This document shows positions 10,799 to 19,837 of a stretch of DNA of 64,000 nucleotides, in pieces. Origin of the DNA: Brevibacillus porteri (lineage in GTDB: Bacteria; Bacillota; Bacilli; Brevibacillales; Brevibacillaceae); assembly GCF_003013475.1 (NCBI RefSeq), contig NZ_PXZO01000019.1, forward strand, positions 62,001 to 126,000, in the 5' to 3' direction. The notes under the pieces were generated by a model. It was not told where the DNA came from. It searched no databases and worked only from the letters and a program-made list of their open reading frames with translations. Position 1 is the stretch's first letter. Every line of letters begins with the position of its first letter. Position numbers and translations under genes: made by a program.

Positions 10799-10850
10799 TT
10801 CTCAATCCATTCTCAATAACTATCTTATAATAAGAATAATTATAAATCAA
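10799..10850 (-). promoter_or_regulatory. suf promoter with palindrome and tandem repeat
   Basis: Minus strand: -35 TTGATT (10845-10850), 17-base spacer, -10 TAAGAT (10822-10827). The spacer is covered by an inverted repeat, TTATAAT (10825-10831) and ATTATAA (10839-10845), and two tandem copies of ATTGAGAAT lie just downstream (near 10800-10819). This gives an iron- or redox-regulator-like layout, but the repressor is not identified. Confidence 0.6.
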
Positions 10851-11041
10851 GGAATGAAACATATCTGTATTTTTTATATCATTATATTTAGAAAGTCCGT
10901 TTTTGCTCATGAATCCTTCCTAAATATTGTTGCCTCCGCAGCATTTTTCCCTTTGTAACTTTTGGACATACGTTTCCGTCTAAATTCTAGGTAATTTTTG
11001 CAAAAAAACACCACTGGATACCTAGAAAGGGATGGAGCATT

Positions 11042-11617
11042 TTGAAAAAGAGTAACAAGAAACTCGCTATTGGACTCGCTATTGTCTTACTACTTGTAGG
11101 TGGCACCACAGTCTTCGCAAAAACGGGCACAGAGAAAATACCTGCTCGTTTCTCCAACATTAAATTGATAGTCAATGACCAGGTCGTCAAAACGAAAGCA
11201 GAACCATTCATATATAATGGAAACGTTTATGCACCTGTAGCGACTGTTGCCAATGCACTCGGCATAAAGCAGGAATGGGACAATAAAACCCCTGCTGTCC
11301 GTTTTTCAGGCGCTGGCGGGAGCACCGGTGGCAGTAGCATTCCAGAAGCAATTGTCCAGCAGGCAAAAGACACCTTGCCGCTTCCTTGTGACCCTTCCGA
11401 TGTAAAAGGTAGCTTGTACTATTGCGGACCAGAGAAAGAGGTCGTTTCCAAAGGTTATGTCAATCTGACAGGAATGAGTGATCAGGAGTTTCTCGTTATG
11501 TATCGCTATCACACTATTGAAGGGCTCCCTTGGGAAGCTTACCTGACTCTTTTCCGTCAGTCAAATGGAAAAGTTGTCCCAATCAATACCTCGAAAGTAT
11601 TCGATGGCAGCAAGTAA
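11042..11617 (+). CDS. exported stalk-domain (copper amine oxidase N-terminal-like) protein
   Basis: 191 residues from a TTG start at 11042, with GGATGGAG four to five bases upstream. It has a signal peptide (KKSNKKLAIGLAIVLLLVGGTTVFA). Residues about 38-80 (IKLIVNDQVVKTKAEPFIYNGNVYAPVATVANALGIKQEWD) match the copper amine oxidase N-terminal / stalk domain found in many exported Paenibacillaceae proteins. The rest, with two cysteine-containing stretches (LPCDPS, YYCGPEK), is not recognised. A strong terminator follows. Probably a cell-wall or extracellular protein; function unknown. Confidence 0.8.
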   Translation: MKKSNKKLAIGLAIVLLLVGGTTVFAKTGTEKIPARFSNIKLIVNDQVVKTKAEPFIYNGNVYAPVATVANALGIKQEWDNKTPAVRFSGAGGSTGGSSIPEAIVQQAKDTLPLPCDPSDVKGSLYYCGPEKEVVSKGYVNLTGMSDQEFLVMYRYHTIEGLPWEAYLTLFRQSNGKVVPINTSKVFDGSK

Positions 11618-11627
11618 CGGATGAGCT

Positions 11628-11656
11628 AAAAACCGTCGGTCACTGACGGTTTTTTC
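11628..11656 (+). terminator. terminator of the stalk-domain gene
   Basis: AAAAACCGTC (11628-11637) and GACGGTTTTT (11645-11654) with a seven-base loop and T run. Confidence 0.85.
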
Positions 11657-11670
11657 TGTTTTCACGAAGA

Positions 11671-11702
11671 AAAAACGGATAGACCTTATTGTCTACCCGT
11701 TT
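11671..11702 (-). terminator. terminator of pckA
   Basis: AACGGATAGAC (11674-11684) pairs with GTCTACCCGTT (11691-11701), one mismatch, with a T run on the minus strand. Confidence 0.8.
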
Positions 11703-11715
11703 CTTTCTTGTTCGA

Positions 11716-13299
11716 TTACTTTACTTTAGGACCCGCATTCGCAATATCTGCTGCATTCGGGAATTTTTTCTCGAAGTTCTCAATGAAGCGTGCAGCCAGA
11801 TCAGCCGCTTGCTTGTCGTATTCTTCCTTGTTTGCCCATGTATTGCGTGGTTGCAGAACTTCAGCAGGAACGTTCGGGCAAGAAGTCGGTACTTGTACCC
11901 CGAAAATCTCGTCAGATACATAGTCTACTTTTTCCAGCTCACCGTTCAATGCTGCTGTTACCATCGCACGCGTGTAGGACAGCTTCATACGTTGCCCAAC
12001 ACCTACCGGGCCACCAGTCCAACCAGTGTTCACCAGGTATACTTGAACCTTGCGATCGTCAATCTTCTTACCGAGCATTTCTGCATATACTACAGGATGC
12101 AGTGGCAAGAATGGAGAACCGAAGCAAGTAGAAAACTCTGTTTGCGGAGCAGTTACACCACGCTCTGTACCTGCCATTTTGCTGGTGTAGCCAGACAGGA
12201 AGTGATACATGGCTTGCTCTTTATTCAGCTTGGAGATTGGAGGCAATACACCGAACGAATCGGCTGTCAAAAAGACGATGACATTTGGTTGCCCGCCCAC
12301 GCCTGGAATCACAGCACCCGGAATTGCTTCCACTGGGTATGCAGCGCGTGTATTCTCTGTATATTTGGTGCTATCGTAGTCTGCTACACGAGTCGCTTCG
12401 TTTACGTCTACATTTTCAAGTACGGTACCGAACTGGATTGCTTTCCAGATTTGCGGTTCGCCTTCTTCAGACAGCTTGACGCATTTTGCATAGCATCCAC
12501 CTTCGATATTGAACACGCCATTGTCAGACCAGCCGTGCTCATCGTCACCGATCAAGAAGCGGTCCGGGTCAGCAGACAGCGTTGTTTTTCCTGTACCGGA
12601 CAAACCGAAGAACAGGGCAACGTCACCGTCTTTACCTACGTTCGCAGAGCAGTGCATCGAGAGTACGTTGCGCTCTGGAAGCAGCATGTTCATGACGCTG
12701 AAGATCGACTTTTTCATTTCGCCAGCATACTCAGTGCCACCGATCAATACTGTCTTTTGCTCAAAGCTCATCACGATGAAGGTCTCGGAGTTTGTTCCGT
12801 GTACCGCAGGATTGGCCTTGAAATTAGGCGCATAAATAACCGTGAATTCTGATTCGTGCGCAGCCAGTTCTTCTTCGGACGGACGGATAAACAGCTGACG
12901 TGCAAACAGGTTATGCCATGCGAATTCGTTCACTACGCGGATTGGCAGGCGATAGGTTGTATCTGCACCCGCAAAGCCATCGAAGACAAACAGTTCATCT
13001 TTTGATTGTAAGTATTGGAGCACGTCTTGTTGAAGTGCTTGGAATTTTTCAGTACTGATTGGTTGGTTAACCGGACCCCAGTTGATTTTATCGTGTACGG
13101 AAGCTTCGTCCACCACAAATTTGTCCTTTGGCGAACGGCCGGTAAACTTCCCTGTTAGCGCATTGAGCGCCCCCTTATCGGTCAAAATCCCTTCGCCACG
13201 CTTCACTGCCATCTCAACAAGATTAGCTACAGGTAAGTTATGATACACTTTTGTAGCTCCAAGAATGTCAGTAAGCTTTTGAACCGTATTGGTTTCCAT
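11716..13299 (-). CDS. pckA: phosphoenolpyruvate carboxykinase (ATP)
   Basis: 527 residues, full length for the ATP-dependent enzyme. The kinase P-loop [23 protein letters not shown]-type substrate region ([14 protein letters not shown]) and [14 protein letters not shown] are present. It converts oxaloacetate and ATP to phosphoenolpyruvate, CO2 and ADP, the entry step of gluconeogenesis. It is a single-gene unit with its own terminator. A sequence matching the CcpN operator lies on its -10 region (13371-13381), as expected for glucose repression of pckA in Bacillus. Confidence 0.97.
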   Translation of the reverse strand: METNTVQKLTDILGATKVYHNLPVANLVEMAVKRGEGILTDKGALNALTGKFTGRSPKDKFVVDEASVHDKINWGPVNQPISTEKFQALQQDVLQYLQSKDELFVFDGFAGADTTYRLPIRVVNEFAWHNLFARQLFIRPSEEELAAHESEFTVIYAPNFKANPAVHGTNSETFIVMSFEQKTVLIGGTEYAGEMKKSIFSVMNMLLPERNVLSMHCSANVGKDGDVALFFGLSGTGKTTLSADPDRFLIGDDEHGWSDNGVFNIEGGCYAKCVKLSEEGEPQIWKAIQFGTVLENVDVNEATRVADYDSTKYTENTRAAYPVEAIPGAVIPGVGGQPNVIVFLTADSFGVLPPISKLNKEQAMYHFLSGYTSKMAGTERGVTAPQTEFSTCFGSPFLPLHPVVYAEMLGKKIDDRKVQVYLVNTGWTGGPVGVGQRMKLSYTRAMVTAALNGELEKVDYVSDEIFGVQVPTSCPNVPAEVLQPRNTWANKEEYDKQAADLAARFIENFEKKFPNAADIANAGPKVK

Positions 13300-13370
13300 G
13301 TGTGAACGATCTCCTTCCCAAAATGTGTATCATTTATTGTGACTTTCTAATTGTCGCTCGATTTGTAATT

Positions 13371-13381
13371 AGTATATCACA
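13371..13381 (-). promoter_or_regulatory. pckA -10 region with CcpN-type operator
   Basis: Minus strand TGTGATATACT fits the CcpN consensus I remember (TRTGHYATAYW) at every position and contains a -10 hexamer TATACT. It is about 70 bases upstream of the pckA start. The -35 is weak, and a TAGCT/AGCTA inverted repeat lies just upstream. CcpN represses pckA and gapB on glucose in B. subtilis. Confidence 0.6.
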
Positions 13382-13537
13382 TTTAGCTAAATAAGCTACA
13401 TAATTTTATAATCTCTCATGGAGAATGTGTGAATAACCCTCCTCATGCGTATTATTCCCCAACAGCAGTATTTTGTCCACAAACCAATCAGTCTATCGAC
13501 TATACGGGAAGTACACAGAGACATTTTCCCCACAAAA

Positions 13538-13575
13538 AGAGCAACACCAAGAGTTTACTCCCTTAGTGTTGCTCT
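13538..13575 (-). terminator. terminator of the M20 peptidase gene
   Basis: AGAGCAACAC (13538-13547) and GTGTTGCTCT (13566-13575) with a T run on the minus strand. Confidence 0.85.
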
Positions 13576-13591
13576 CACAAGGCATAAAGAT

Positions 13592-14734
13592 TTACGTATT
13601 TTCAAACGTTTTTACGACTGTCTGACACAAAATCGCCACACCTTTTTCCAATGCAGAGCGGTCAAAGTGCATCAGCGGATGATGCAGCCCTGGCACCAAA
13701 TCACATCCAAGAGCCAGCATCGTCGCCTTGATATGAGGGCGCTCCACCGTATAGTAGTGGAAATCCTCCGCTCCCGGACTGACAGGAGCCGCTCGCAAAT
13801 TCTCTTGACCGAGCACATCTACGATCGCCTGCTCCATAAATGCCTTCGCTTGATCATCGACCTCCGCCGCCATCATGCGAGAACCGGACTCTACCTCTAT
13901 GCGTGCCTGAAAAGACTCCTCGACTCCGTTAATCATTTGACGAACGCGATTCTCGAGGGTCTCCATCGCCTCATTCGTCTGCGCTCGCAGATCGAGAGCA
14001 AAACGCGCCTTGTCCGGAATAATGTTGTAGCTCTCTCCCCCGGCTTGCAGCATGGTCATTTTAACGGTAGCAGGCACCATCGGATTGATATGTATATGCC
14101 CGAGTCCAGAAATAATGGCTCCCGCTACTTCTATCGCATTGATCCCGAGATGCGGTCTCGCTCCGTGCGCAGCCACTCCTGTGATTTCTCCGTAAAGGAA
14201 CATAGCTGCTCCATTGTAAATAGCGGGTCCCGCGGTTCCATTTGCCATCTCCTGAATCGGTCTTAAGTGAACACCGTACAAATAATCGATGTCATCGGCA
14301 ACACCCTTCTCCACCAGCTTCAATGCTCCCGTTCCTTTTTCTTCTGCTGGTTGGAACAAAATTTTTAACGTTCCCGGCGGTTGATATCCAGCGGCAACCA
14401 ATGCTTCTACCGTTTCCACGATCAATGTCATATGGGCGTCATGACCGCAGGAATGATTCGCGCGCCATTCACCGCCCACTTCTTGCCAGAGAGCATCGAT
14501 ATCTGTGCGCAAGCCAACAACTGGCTTCCCTTCGCCCCATTCAGCCACTAATCCTGTACAATCGTCAAAAGTCGTAACACGCAGTCCCAAGGCACGCATG
14601 CGCTCGGCCAAATAACGAGTCGTTTCTACTTCCTTCCAGCTTATCTCCGGATTCTCATGCAGATGACGGAATGTTTCGGCAATAGCATCTTTACGTGCGG
14701 CAACCGTCTGTTGCAACGACATAACAGTAGACAT
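13592..14734 (-). CDS. M20-family amidohydrolase (aminoacylase/carboxypeptidase type)
   Basis: 380 residues from ATG 14734, which has GGAGGAGG seven bases upstream. Metal-binding motifs of the M20D hippurate-hydrolase-like group are seen: NHSCGHDAHM with the ligand cysteine, PAEEKGTGA with the catalytic/ligand glutamates, GVHLRP and the C-terminal SPGAEDFHYY. Such enzymes hydrolyse N-acyl or N-acetyl amino acids. The exact substrate is not readable. It lies 59 bases after the SCP2-like gene, probably in the same transcript. Confidence 0.88.
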   Translation of the reverse strand: MSTVMSLQQTVAARKDAIAETFRHLHENPEISWKEVETTRYLAERMRALGLRVTTFDDCTGLVAEWGEGKPVVGLRTDIDALWQEVGGEWRANHSCGHDAHMTLIVETVEALVAAGYQPPGTLKILFQPAEEKGTGALKLVEKGVADDIDYLYGVHLRPIQEMANGTAGPAIYNGAAMFLYGEITGVAAHGARPHLGINAIEVAGAIISGLGHIHINPMVPATVKMTMLQAGGESYNIIPDKARFALDLRAQTNEAMETLENRVRQMINGVEESFQARIEVESGSRMMAAEVDDQAKAFMEQAIVDVLGQENLRAAPVSPGAEDFHYYTVERPHIKATMLALGCDLVPGLHHPLMHFDRSALEKGVAILCQTVVKTFENT

Positions 14735-14793
14735 TAAAGCGCCTCCTCCAAAACCGTTTCTTCCTATTATATCACACTGCCCTAATAGACAGT

Positions 14794-15141
14794 TCACCGA
14801 CAGGTCAGTCGCAAAATGGCATCGAGCTTCAATTGGTCGCGCAATGGCCCTGCTATTTGCACCTTTTCTTTGGCGAGCGCATAGACGAGCTCATCGCCGC
14901 CAAACAGCATGTGCATTTGTTTCTCCGCTCCCCTGATGATCAGATCGGCAGACTGCTCTTCTGTCCACACATCCCATGATGCAACGCCTTTTGCTATCGT
15001 CAATTGCCACTGTGACGGTGAATCATCGACCACAATTCCGATCCTGCGCTCCCATCCTGCTGTTATGAATCGCAAGTGTGCTTTTCCTTGCAGTCTCTCG
15101 CCCAGTTCAAAAAGCAGTCTGCCCATTCCGATCATCTGCAT
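14794..15141 (-). CDS. SCP2-like sterol/lipid-binding domain protein
   Basis: 115 residues (or 113 from ATG 15135, better spaced from GGGGTGG). The pattern LRFITAGWERRIGIVVDD...WQLTIAKGVASWDVW...ADLIIRGAEKQMHMLFGGDELVYALAKEKVQIAGPLRDQLKLDAIL fits the small SCP2 fold: five beta strands, then a helix and the conserved G-x-L-x5-KLD ending. Stand-alone bacterial SCP2 proteins are thought to bind hydrophobic ligands. It precedes the M20 gene by 59 bases. Confidence 0.65.
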   Translation of the reverse strand: MQMIGMGRLLFELGERLQGKAHLRFITAGWERRIGIVVDDSPSQWQLTIAKGVASWDVWTEEQSADLIIRGAEKQMHMLFGGDELVYALAKEKVQIAGPLRDQLKLDAILRLTCR

Positions 15142-15249
15142 TCCACCCCTCTCTTCCCAATTGGGTTCGTGGCCTGTCAGGTCGAATCCTTTGGCGAGGA
15201 ATGAGAGTCACTGTCGGCTGTTGTCAGGGGAGCCATCTTTTTCTCGACA

Positions 15250-15539
15250 TTTTAGAAAGACCTTTAAAGAAGGCTTTGAGTCAACATAGTGGAGGAGAAG
15301 AAAAAGCACAGTTCCCTTCGACTCTGACACGCCCACAAGGGGGATTCACTGACCGTCTCCACTTTAAAAAGGGGACCGTCGAGCCAAAGCCACCCTACGG
15401 GCGGACGTTTCTCAAGGAAGAAGTGTTCGACAAGCGTGGTCCCTTTTTTAAGTTCCGACTGGGGAGGCTTTGTCAAGGTCTACGAGCCCTGTGCTTTTTC
15501 TTCTCACCAGCTTTGTTTGTTCATCGGAACCTTCTAAAA
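15250..15539. repeat. 290-bp imperfect palindrome, structured-RNA or miniature-element candidate
   Basis: The gene-free interval 15142-15638 is mostly this element. Nested inverted repeats: TTTTAGAA (15250-15257) with TTCTAAAA (15532-15539); a perfect 17-bp pair, GAGAAGAAAAAGCACAG (15295-15311) with its complement (15489-15505); ACTTTAAAAAGGGGACC (15361-15377) with GGTCCCTTTTTTAAGT (15438-15453); GTCGA (15378-15382) with TCGAC (15427-15431); and a small hairpin CCACCC-TAC-GGGCGG (15390-15404). The two halves look like diverged inverted copies. It could be a folded non-coding RNA, or a MITE-like intergenic repeat. No flanking target duplication was found by eye. No known RNA family fits. Confidence 0.6.
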
Positions 15540-15604
15540 CTAAAAAAACATCCACAACCGCAACCGCTTTTTCCGCACCACAGTAGTGAGATGGCAAATA
15601 AAAA

Positions 15605-15629
15605 AAGCATCCGCTTTACGCAGATGCTT
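15605..15629 (-). terminator. terminator of the VOC gene
   Basis: AAGCATC (15605-15611) and GATGCTT (15623-15629), followed on the minus strand by TTTTTTT. Confidence 0.8.
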
Positions 15630-15638
15630 CCTGAAACA

Positions 15639-16031
15639 CTACTCATCAAACTCGTCTTTATCGAGTCGCACCTCAAGGTGGTGACCATCGGGTGTCTCAA
15701 AATACAAATTATAGCTAGTAGGCTGTGTAATTGGACCACGATAGCAAATATTCTCTGCCTCCAGCTTATCGACCAGATAGTCCAGCTCAGCTCGGCTTTG
15801 CACAGAGAAGGCGAGATGATCGACCTGCCCTACGCCGCCTTTCCCAGCTTCCCCGCCATGAGGATGAAGACCGATCCGTGTGTATGTGCCAATTTGAAAG
15901 TAGACAGGTGCTCCTTCCGTCATATTCTCTTCCGGGATAGGGACTTCCAAAATGTCCTTAAAAAAACGAGCTACCTTCACAACATCACTACAATTCAATG
16001 CGATGTGGTGAACGGCTTTCAAATGAAACAT
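15639..16031 (-). CDS. VOC-family (glyoxalase/dioxygenase fold) protein
   Basis: 130 residues. It begins LKAVHHIALNCSDVVKVARFFKDILEVP and has the paired beta-alpha-beta-beta-beta modules of the vicinal oxygen chelate family, with a metal-ligand-like His near the start (HHIAL), VDHLAFSV in the middle and YFETPDGHHLEVR at the end. Members include lactoylglutathione lyase, extradiol dioxygenases and fosfomycin-type resistance enzymes. Substrate unknown. It lies 22 bases after the 16054-16494 gene and ends at a terminator. Confidence 0.85.
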   Translation of the reverse strand: MFHLKAVHHIALNCSDVVKVARFFKDILEVPIPEENMTEGAPVYFQIGTYTRIGLHPHGGEAGKGGVGQVDHLAFSVQSRAELDYLVDKLEAENICYRGPITQPTSYNLYFETPDGHHLEVRLDKDEFDE

Positions 16032-16053
16032 TCACACTGCCTCCCACGTCAAC

Positions 16054-16494
16054 TCAGGTCATGCGCTCTTGTGCGACATTAGCTTTTCTTTTATTGTACT
16101 GCTTCAATCGCTCGCTTAACCGTCTTAAACGAATCATCAATGCTTCCCGCCAATCGTCATCCTGTAACTCCTTGGCGACTCCGAGCAGATCAAGTGAAAT
16201 ATCGATCTGCTGCTTTAATACTTCGGCGAAGCTGGCCGCTTCATCCGTCATGGTACAATTCTCAAACAACTCGGATGTATTGTCAACACTCACAAAGTCA
16301 GCAAAATCCACTTCTGGAGCCTGATCTCCCTGAGCATATTCTACTAAAATTTCGTATTCTCCCTCAATACCGGGATGAACCTCAATTCTGTCACATACAG
16401 GACAAAACATGATGGGGACATTGTGTACAAGCGTTTTATAATGACGGACTGAGCCTACGGAACCTACCATTCCAGCACCACAACAAAAACTCAT
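16054..16494 (-). CDS. hypothetical cysteine-pair (zinc-ribbon-like) protein
   Basis: 146 residues from ATG 16494 (AGGGAGG eight bases upstream). The N-terminus has FCCGAGMVGSVGSV and then FCPVCDRIEVHP, cysteine pairs that could bind zinc as in YgiT-type finger domains. The middle is acidic (EYEILVEYAQGDQAPEVDFADFVSVDN). The C-terminal half is helical and basic (RLRRLSERLKQYNKRK). No family is recognised with confidence. It is probably co-transcribed with the VOC gene. Confidence 0.65.
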   Translation of the reverse strand: MSFCCGAGMVGSVGSVRHYKTLVHNVPIMFCPVCDRIEVHPGIEGEYEILVEYAQGDQAPEVDFADFVSVDNTSELFENCTMTDEAASFAEVLKQQIDISLDLLGVAKELQDDDWREALMIRLRRLSERLKQYNKRKANVAQERMT

Positions 16495-16728
16495 ATAGTC
16501 TCCCTCCCTATTCGCCAAATGAAACGTCCATGTCCGTTTCTTGGTCGAAACTTTCTGTCTGTATCCGCATTGTAGCTTATATACCCATTAACACTCCACC
16601 CGCAAATGATACCAATGAAGGAAATCGCATAAAGATTTGGTTTATCTATTTTACTCGATTTACTTTGATTTCTGCAACATTTTCTGACTAGTGTGAATAT
16701 TTTCCCTCATTTGCCTAAATCCATCATA

Positions 16729-16754
16729 CAAGATAGTCTTAATCTATCCGATAA
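16729..16754 (+). promoter_or_regulatory. possible sigma-D (motility) promoter of the chemoreceptor gene
   Basis: TCCGATAA (16747-16754) is one base from the sigma-D -10 consensus GCCGATAA. The -35 14 bases upstream (CAAG) is a poor match to TAAA. Chemoreceptor genes are usual sigma-D targets, and the site lies about 50 bases before the start codon. Confidence 0.4.
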
Positions 16755-16802
16755 TAAGGAATAATAATCGTTTTAGCAAAAATTCAAAAGGAGAGCGGTT
16801 TC

Positions 16803-18857
16803 ATGTTTCGTTTCAAAAGTCTTCGTGCTCGGACTCTGACTATTACCCTTCCTGTCATTATCTTGACACTTTTGCTCGTTGTGGGTATCGGTTTCTGGTT
16901 CTCTGTCGACCAACTGAACCAGGAAATTGAGGACAAAATGAATTATCAACTAGATATGGTCGGCAGCAATGTGGAAAAGCAACTGGAAGCCCACAGCAAG
17001 GTAACCCTGAGTATGGCTCGCTTTATTGAAATGGCTCCTATTACAAATTCGCTGGAGCAGTTAAATTCCCTGCTGTCCAAAACCGTTCTCATTAATGACA
17101 CGACGGTTGGAATGGGAATTTTCATGGAACCTTACGCTTTTGACCCGAACAAAAAACTCGTTGCTACATACGGGGCAAAGACTGACGGCAAGGTTAACAT
17201 TACAGATGAATACAGCAGCGACTCCTATAACTATCCAAATCAAGACTGGTACAAGGTCGGCATCACGACCACAAAGAAAAGCGATTATTCAGAGCCGTAC
17301 TTTGACGAAATTTCCAAGGTGTCAATGGTGACGGTAGTCGCTCCTTTTTACACCCCGGATAAAAAGCTTCTGGGTGTGGCCACAGACGATATTACCCTCA
17401 CTGACGTGGAAAAGCTCGTCTCTAGTACAAAAGTAGGCGAAACAGGTTGGGCCTTTTTGGTGGATCAAAAAGGGAGATACCTCGCTCATCCTCAATCAGA
17501 CAAGCTGATGAATCATTCCGTTCAATCTGACGAGAATGCTTCCTTGGCAGCAATAGGTCCTTCTCTTCTAGAAGAGAAGTCAGGCATGAAGACGTTTAAC
17601 GATGAAAACGGCATCAATCGTGTTTATTTTCAAGAGCTCGGAGATACAAACTGGACAATCGCTCTCGTTATGCCAGAAAAAGAAATTGCAGATCCTCTCT
17701 ATGACTTGTTCTTTGAGCTTTGTACAGTGAGCCTGATCGGTCTGTTGATCATGATTGCTGTCATTTATTCCTTCAGCAAATACCTGACCAAACAAATCGA
17801 GCGAGCCAACCAGCTGTCGCAAGCCCTCTCCAACGGCGATTTTACTGCTTCCATGGATATTCAGACAGCCGATGAGATAGGGGTTATGGCAAATCGCTTC
17901 AACTCCATGACGGCAACCTTGCGCGAAACGCTGGGTCAAGTCAGCTTCAACGCTCAACAGGTTGCTGCTACGTCTGAGCAATTGATGGCAAGTGCGGAAC
18001 AGACGAGCAAAGCAACAGAGCAGATCGCTCAATCCGTTCAAGAAATTGCCTACGGTACTGAGCAGCAAGTGGATGCGACTGTTCAAGGCTATGAAGTCAT
18101 CAACGAGATTGCCGTACACATTGAAGCGATGGAAAAAGGAATTGAGGATGTAAATCTCTCTACACAAGAAGCGAACCGCCAAGCCACAGATGGCAATCAG
18201 ATGGCAGCTAAAACGGTCGAGCACATGGATGTGATCCATAGCCAGATGGCCAAGACCTCTACCATCGTCAATACGCTAGGCCAGCGCTCCCAAGAGATTG
18301 GAGAAATGATCTCACTCATCACGACGATCGCCAATCAAACCAACCTGCTCGCTCTGAACGCCGCTATCGAAGCAGCTCGCGCCGGAGAACAAGGACGAGG
18401 CTTTGCAGTTGTAGCCGACGAGGTGCGCAAGTTGGCCGAGCAGTCCAGCTCTGCCGCTGAGCAAGTCAGTCACATCGTCACCGTGATTCAGCAGGACACA
18501 GGCTCAGCGATCGCGGCAATGAATCATGGCGCTTCTATTTTGGGAGAAGGCATGACACTCGTTCGCTCAACAGGAAATGCATTTGAGCAAATTACTGGCT
18601 CCACGTCAGGGCTGCTCGACCGTATGAATGAAGTGACAACAGAAATGAGCAAGATCAGTCAGCAAATGCAAACGATTGTATCTGCAATAACGCATATTAC
18701 ACAAATCGCAGAACAATCAGCTGGCAACTCTCAAACAGTTGCAGCAGCAGCGGAAGAACAAACCGCTTCCATGGAGGAAATCTCTTCGGCTGCAACGATG
18801 CTAGCGAAAATGGCAGAAGAGCTAAATGATGCGGTACGAACATTCAAGCTGGAGTAG
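16803..18857 (+). CDS. methyl-accepting chemotaxis protein, Cache type
   Basis: 684 residues. Membrane segment 1 is at about 13-34. An extracellular double-Cache sensor (about 40-295) includes [25 protein letters not shown] and [17 protein letters not shown]. Membrane segment 2 is at about 300-322, then comes a HAMP linker. The cytoplasmic signalling coiled coil carries the conserved hairpin tip [43 protein letters not shown]. It senses an extracellular ligand, probably a small molecule such as an amino or organic acid, and signals to CheA/CheW. AAGGAGAG lies upstream of ATG 16803. It is a single gene, not within a chemotaxis operon. Confidence 0.95.
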   Translation: MFRFKSLRARTLTITLPVIILTLLLVVGIGFWFSVDQLNQEIEDKMNYQLDMVGSNVEKQLEAHSKVTLSMARFIEMAPITNSLEQLNSLLSKTVLINDTTVGMGIFMEPYAFDPNKKLVATYGAKTDGKVNITDEYSSDSYNYPNQDWYKVGITTTKKSDYSEPYFDEISKVSMVTVVAPFYTPDKKLLGVATDDITLTDVEKLVSSTKVGETGWAFLVDQKGRYLAHPQSDKLMNHSVQSDENASLAAIGPSLLEEKSGMKTFNDENGINRVYFQELGDTNWTIALVMPEKEIADPLYDLFFELCTVSLIGLLIMIAVIYSFSKYLTKQIERANQLSQALSNGDFTASMDIQTADEIGVMANRFNSMTATLRETLGQVSFNAQQVAATSEQLMASAEQTSKATEQIAQSVQEIAYGTEQQVDATVQGYEVINEIAVHIEAMEKGIEDVNLSTQEANRQATDGNQMAAKTVEHMDVIHSQMAKTSTIVNTLGQRSQEIGEMISLITTIANQTNLLALNAAIEAARAGEQGRGFAVVADEVRKLAEQSSSAAEQVSHIVTVIQQDTGSAIAAMNHGASILGEGMTLVRSTGNAFEQITGSTSGLLDRMNEVTTEMSKISQQMQTIVSAITHITQIAEQSAGNSQTVAAAAEEQTASMEEISSAATMLAKMAEELNDAVRTFKLE

Positions 18858-18875
18858 TCCATCCCTAAATAAAGA

Positions 18876-18904
18876 AAAGCCGGAGCATAAAAGCCCCGGC
18901 TTTT
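18876..18904. terminator. bidirectional terminator between the chemoreceptor gene and gcvH
   Basis: AAAGCCGGAGC and GCCCCGGCTTT form a GC-rich stem with T runs on both strands. Confidence 0.85.
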
Positions 18905-18911
18905 TTGTTTC

Positions 18912-19292
18912 CTATTCTTTTACCATCGCTTCGTATTTGTCTGCATCCATCAGCTTGTCCAGCCCAGCTGCATCAGACAATTCGACGACGATCATCCATG
19001 CTTGCTCGTATGGCGAGGAGTTAACCAGTTCAGGTGCATCTTCCAGTTCGCCATTTACTTCTACTACTTTACCAGTCACAGGAGCGTACAGCTCAGAAAC
19101 GGTTTTTACCGATTCCACGCTGCCAAACGGCTCATCCTGTTGGATTGTCGTGCCTACCTCAGGCAATTCGACAAACACGATGTCACCCAGCTCTGATTGA
19201 GCAAAAGAAGTGATTCCGATGTACGCCTTGTTTCCTTCTACTCGCACCCACTCATGCTCTTCACTGTAACGTAGATTTTTCGGGAATTCCAT
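18912..19292 (-). CDS. gcvH: glycine cleavage system H protein
   Basis: 126 residues, typical size. The lipoylated lysine lies in [15 protein letters not shown]. The protein shuttles the aminomethyl group between the P, T and L proteins of the glycine cleavage system, and in Bacillus it is also the hub from which lipoyl groups are relayed to other dehydrogenases. The gcvT/P genes are not here. It closes an operon after the thioredoxin-like, aminotransferase and YusI-like genes. B. subtilis also has gcvH (yusH) beside yusI. Confidence 0.96.
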   Translation of the reverse strand: MEFPKNLRYSEEHEWVRVEGNKAYIGITSFAQSELGDIVFVELPEVGTTIQQDEPFGSVESVKTVSELYAPVTGKVVEVNGELEDAPELVNSSPYEQAWMIVVELSDAAGLDKLMDADKYEAMVKE

Positions 19293-19351
19293 CGTTTACA
19301 TATCCTCCTATCGGGTACAATCCATTACACATACATAATTAGACGAACATT

Positions 19352-19804
19352 CTAGGATTCCTCTTCGATCCCCAAAATTCTGAACAAGCGTTTTTTTACC
19401 AGTTGGAGACCCTTCTCTCCTGCCTGAAAATGACGTAACTGAAGAGCCTCGTCAAACAAATAAAAAGCGGGGACGTATTCATTCTGGAATGCATCGGCTG
19501 TCTCTCTATCATTATCGATTGCAATAGGGTGTGTCAAATGTTGTTCTGCAATCGCCTTCTTGATCATCTCGATGTCTGTATCTTTTTCCGATTGAGGCGT
19601 ATGAATTCCAATGACCTTCAAACCGTTAGCAGCGTATTGGTCTCGCCATTCGTTTATGCTTGGCATCGATTCCTTGCACATGTAACAACTGACGGACCAG
19701 ATATGCACCAAAACAGGACTTCCAGCCAAATCAGCTTTGGTAGCTTGCCCGTTGATCCACTCCGTAATCCCAGGAAAGTCAGGCATTTCTTCGTGCAAAC
19801 GCAT
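19352..19804 (-). CDS. TlpA/ResA-like thioredoxin-fold protein without signal peptide
   Basis: 150 residues with the pattern of AhpC/TSA-redoxin proteins: PVLVHIWSVSCYMCKESMPSINEWRDQY with a CxxC motif (CYMC, about residues 35-38), GLKVIGIHTPQSEKDTD, and PAFYLFDEALQLRHFQAG with the cis-Pro region. No signal peptide or membrane anchor is visible, so it is likely a cytoplasmic thiol oxidoreductase. It lies 33 bases after the aminotransferase gene and 59 before gcvH. Confidence 0.85.
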   Translation of the reverse strand: MRLHEEMPDFPGITEWINGQATKADLAGSPVLVHIWSVSCYMCKESMPSINEWRDQYAANGLKVIGIHTPQSEKDTDIEMIKKAIAEQHLTHPIAIDNDRETADAFQNEYVPAFYLFDEALQLRHFQAGEKGLQLVKKRLFRILGIEEES

Positions 19805-19837
19805 GAAAGCTCATCCCCTCTTTTTGGACTTCAACCG

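Noticed and set aside
11689..12852. 387-codon open frame on the plus strand
   Set aside because: Antisense to pckA, which is unmistakable; no ribosome site or protein-like pattern.
15366..15453. T-box-like look of the minus strand (AGGGTGGC ... GGTCCC plus Ts)
   Set aside because: Only the first eight bases agree with the T-box motif, ACCGCG is missing, and no specifier stem or tRNA-synthetase/amino-acid gene follows.
15250..15539. 6S RNA, RNase P, tmRNA or SRP RNA as an explanation for the palindrome
   Set aside because: None of the conserved core sequences I know for these RNAs is present on either strand.
15078..16082. 334-codon open frame on the plus strand crossing the palindrome
   Set aside because: It runs through the inverted repeat and antisense to the SCP2 and VOC genes; composition is not protein-like and there is no start signal.
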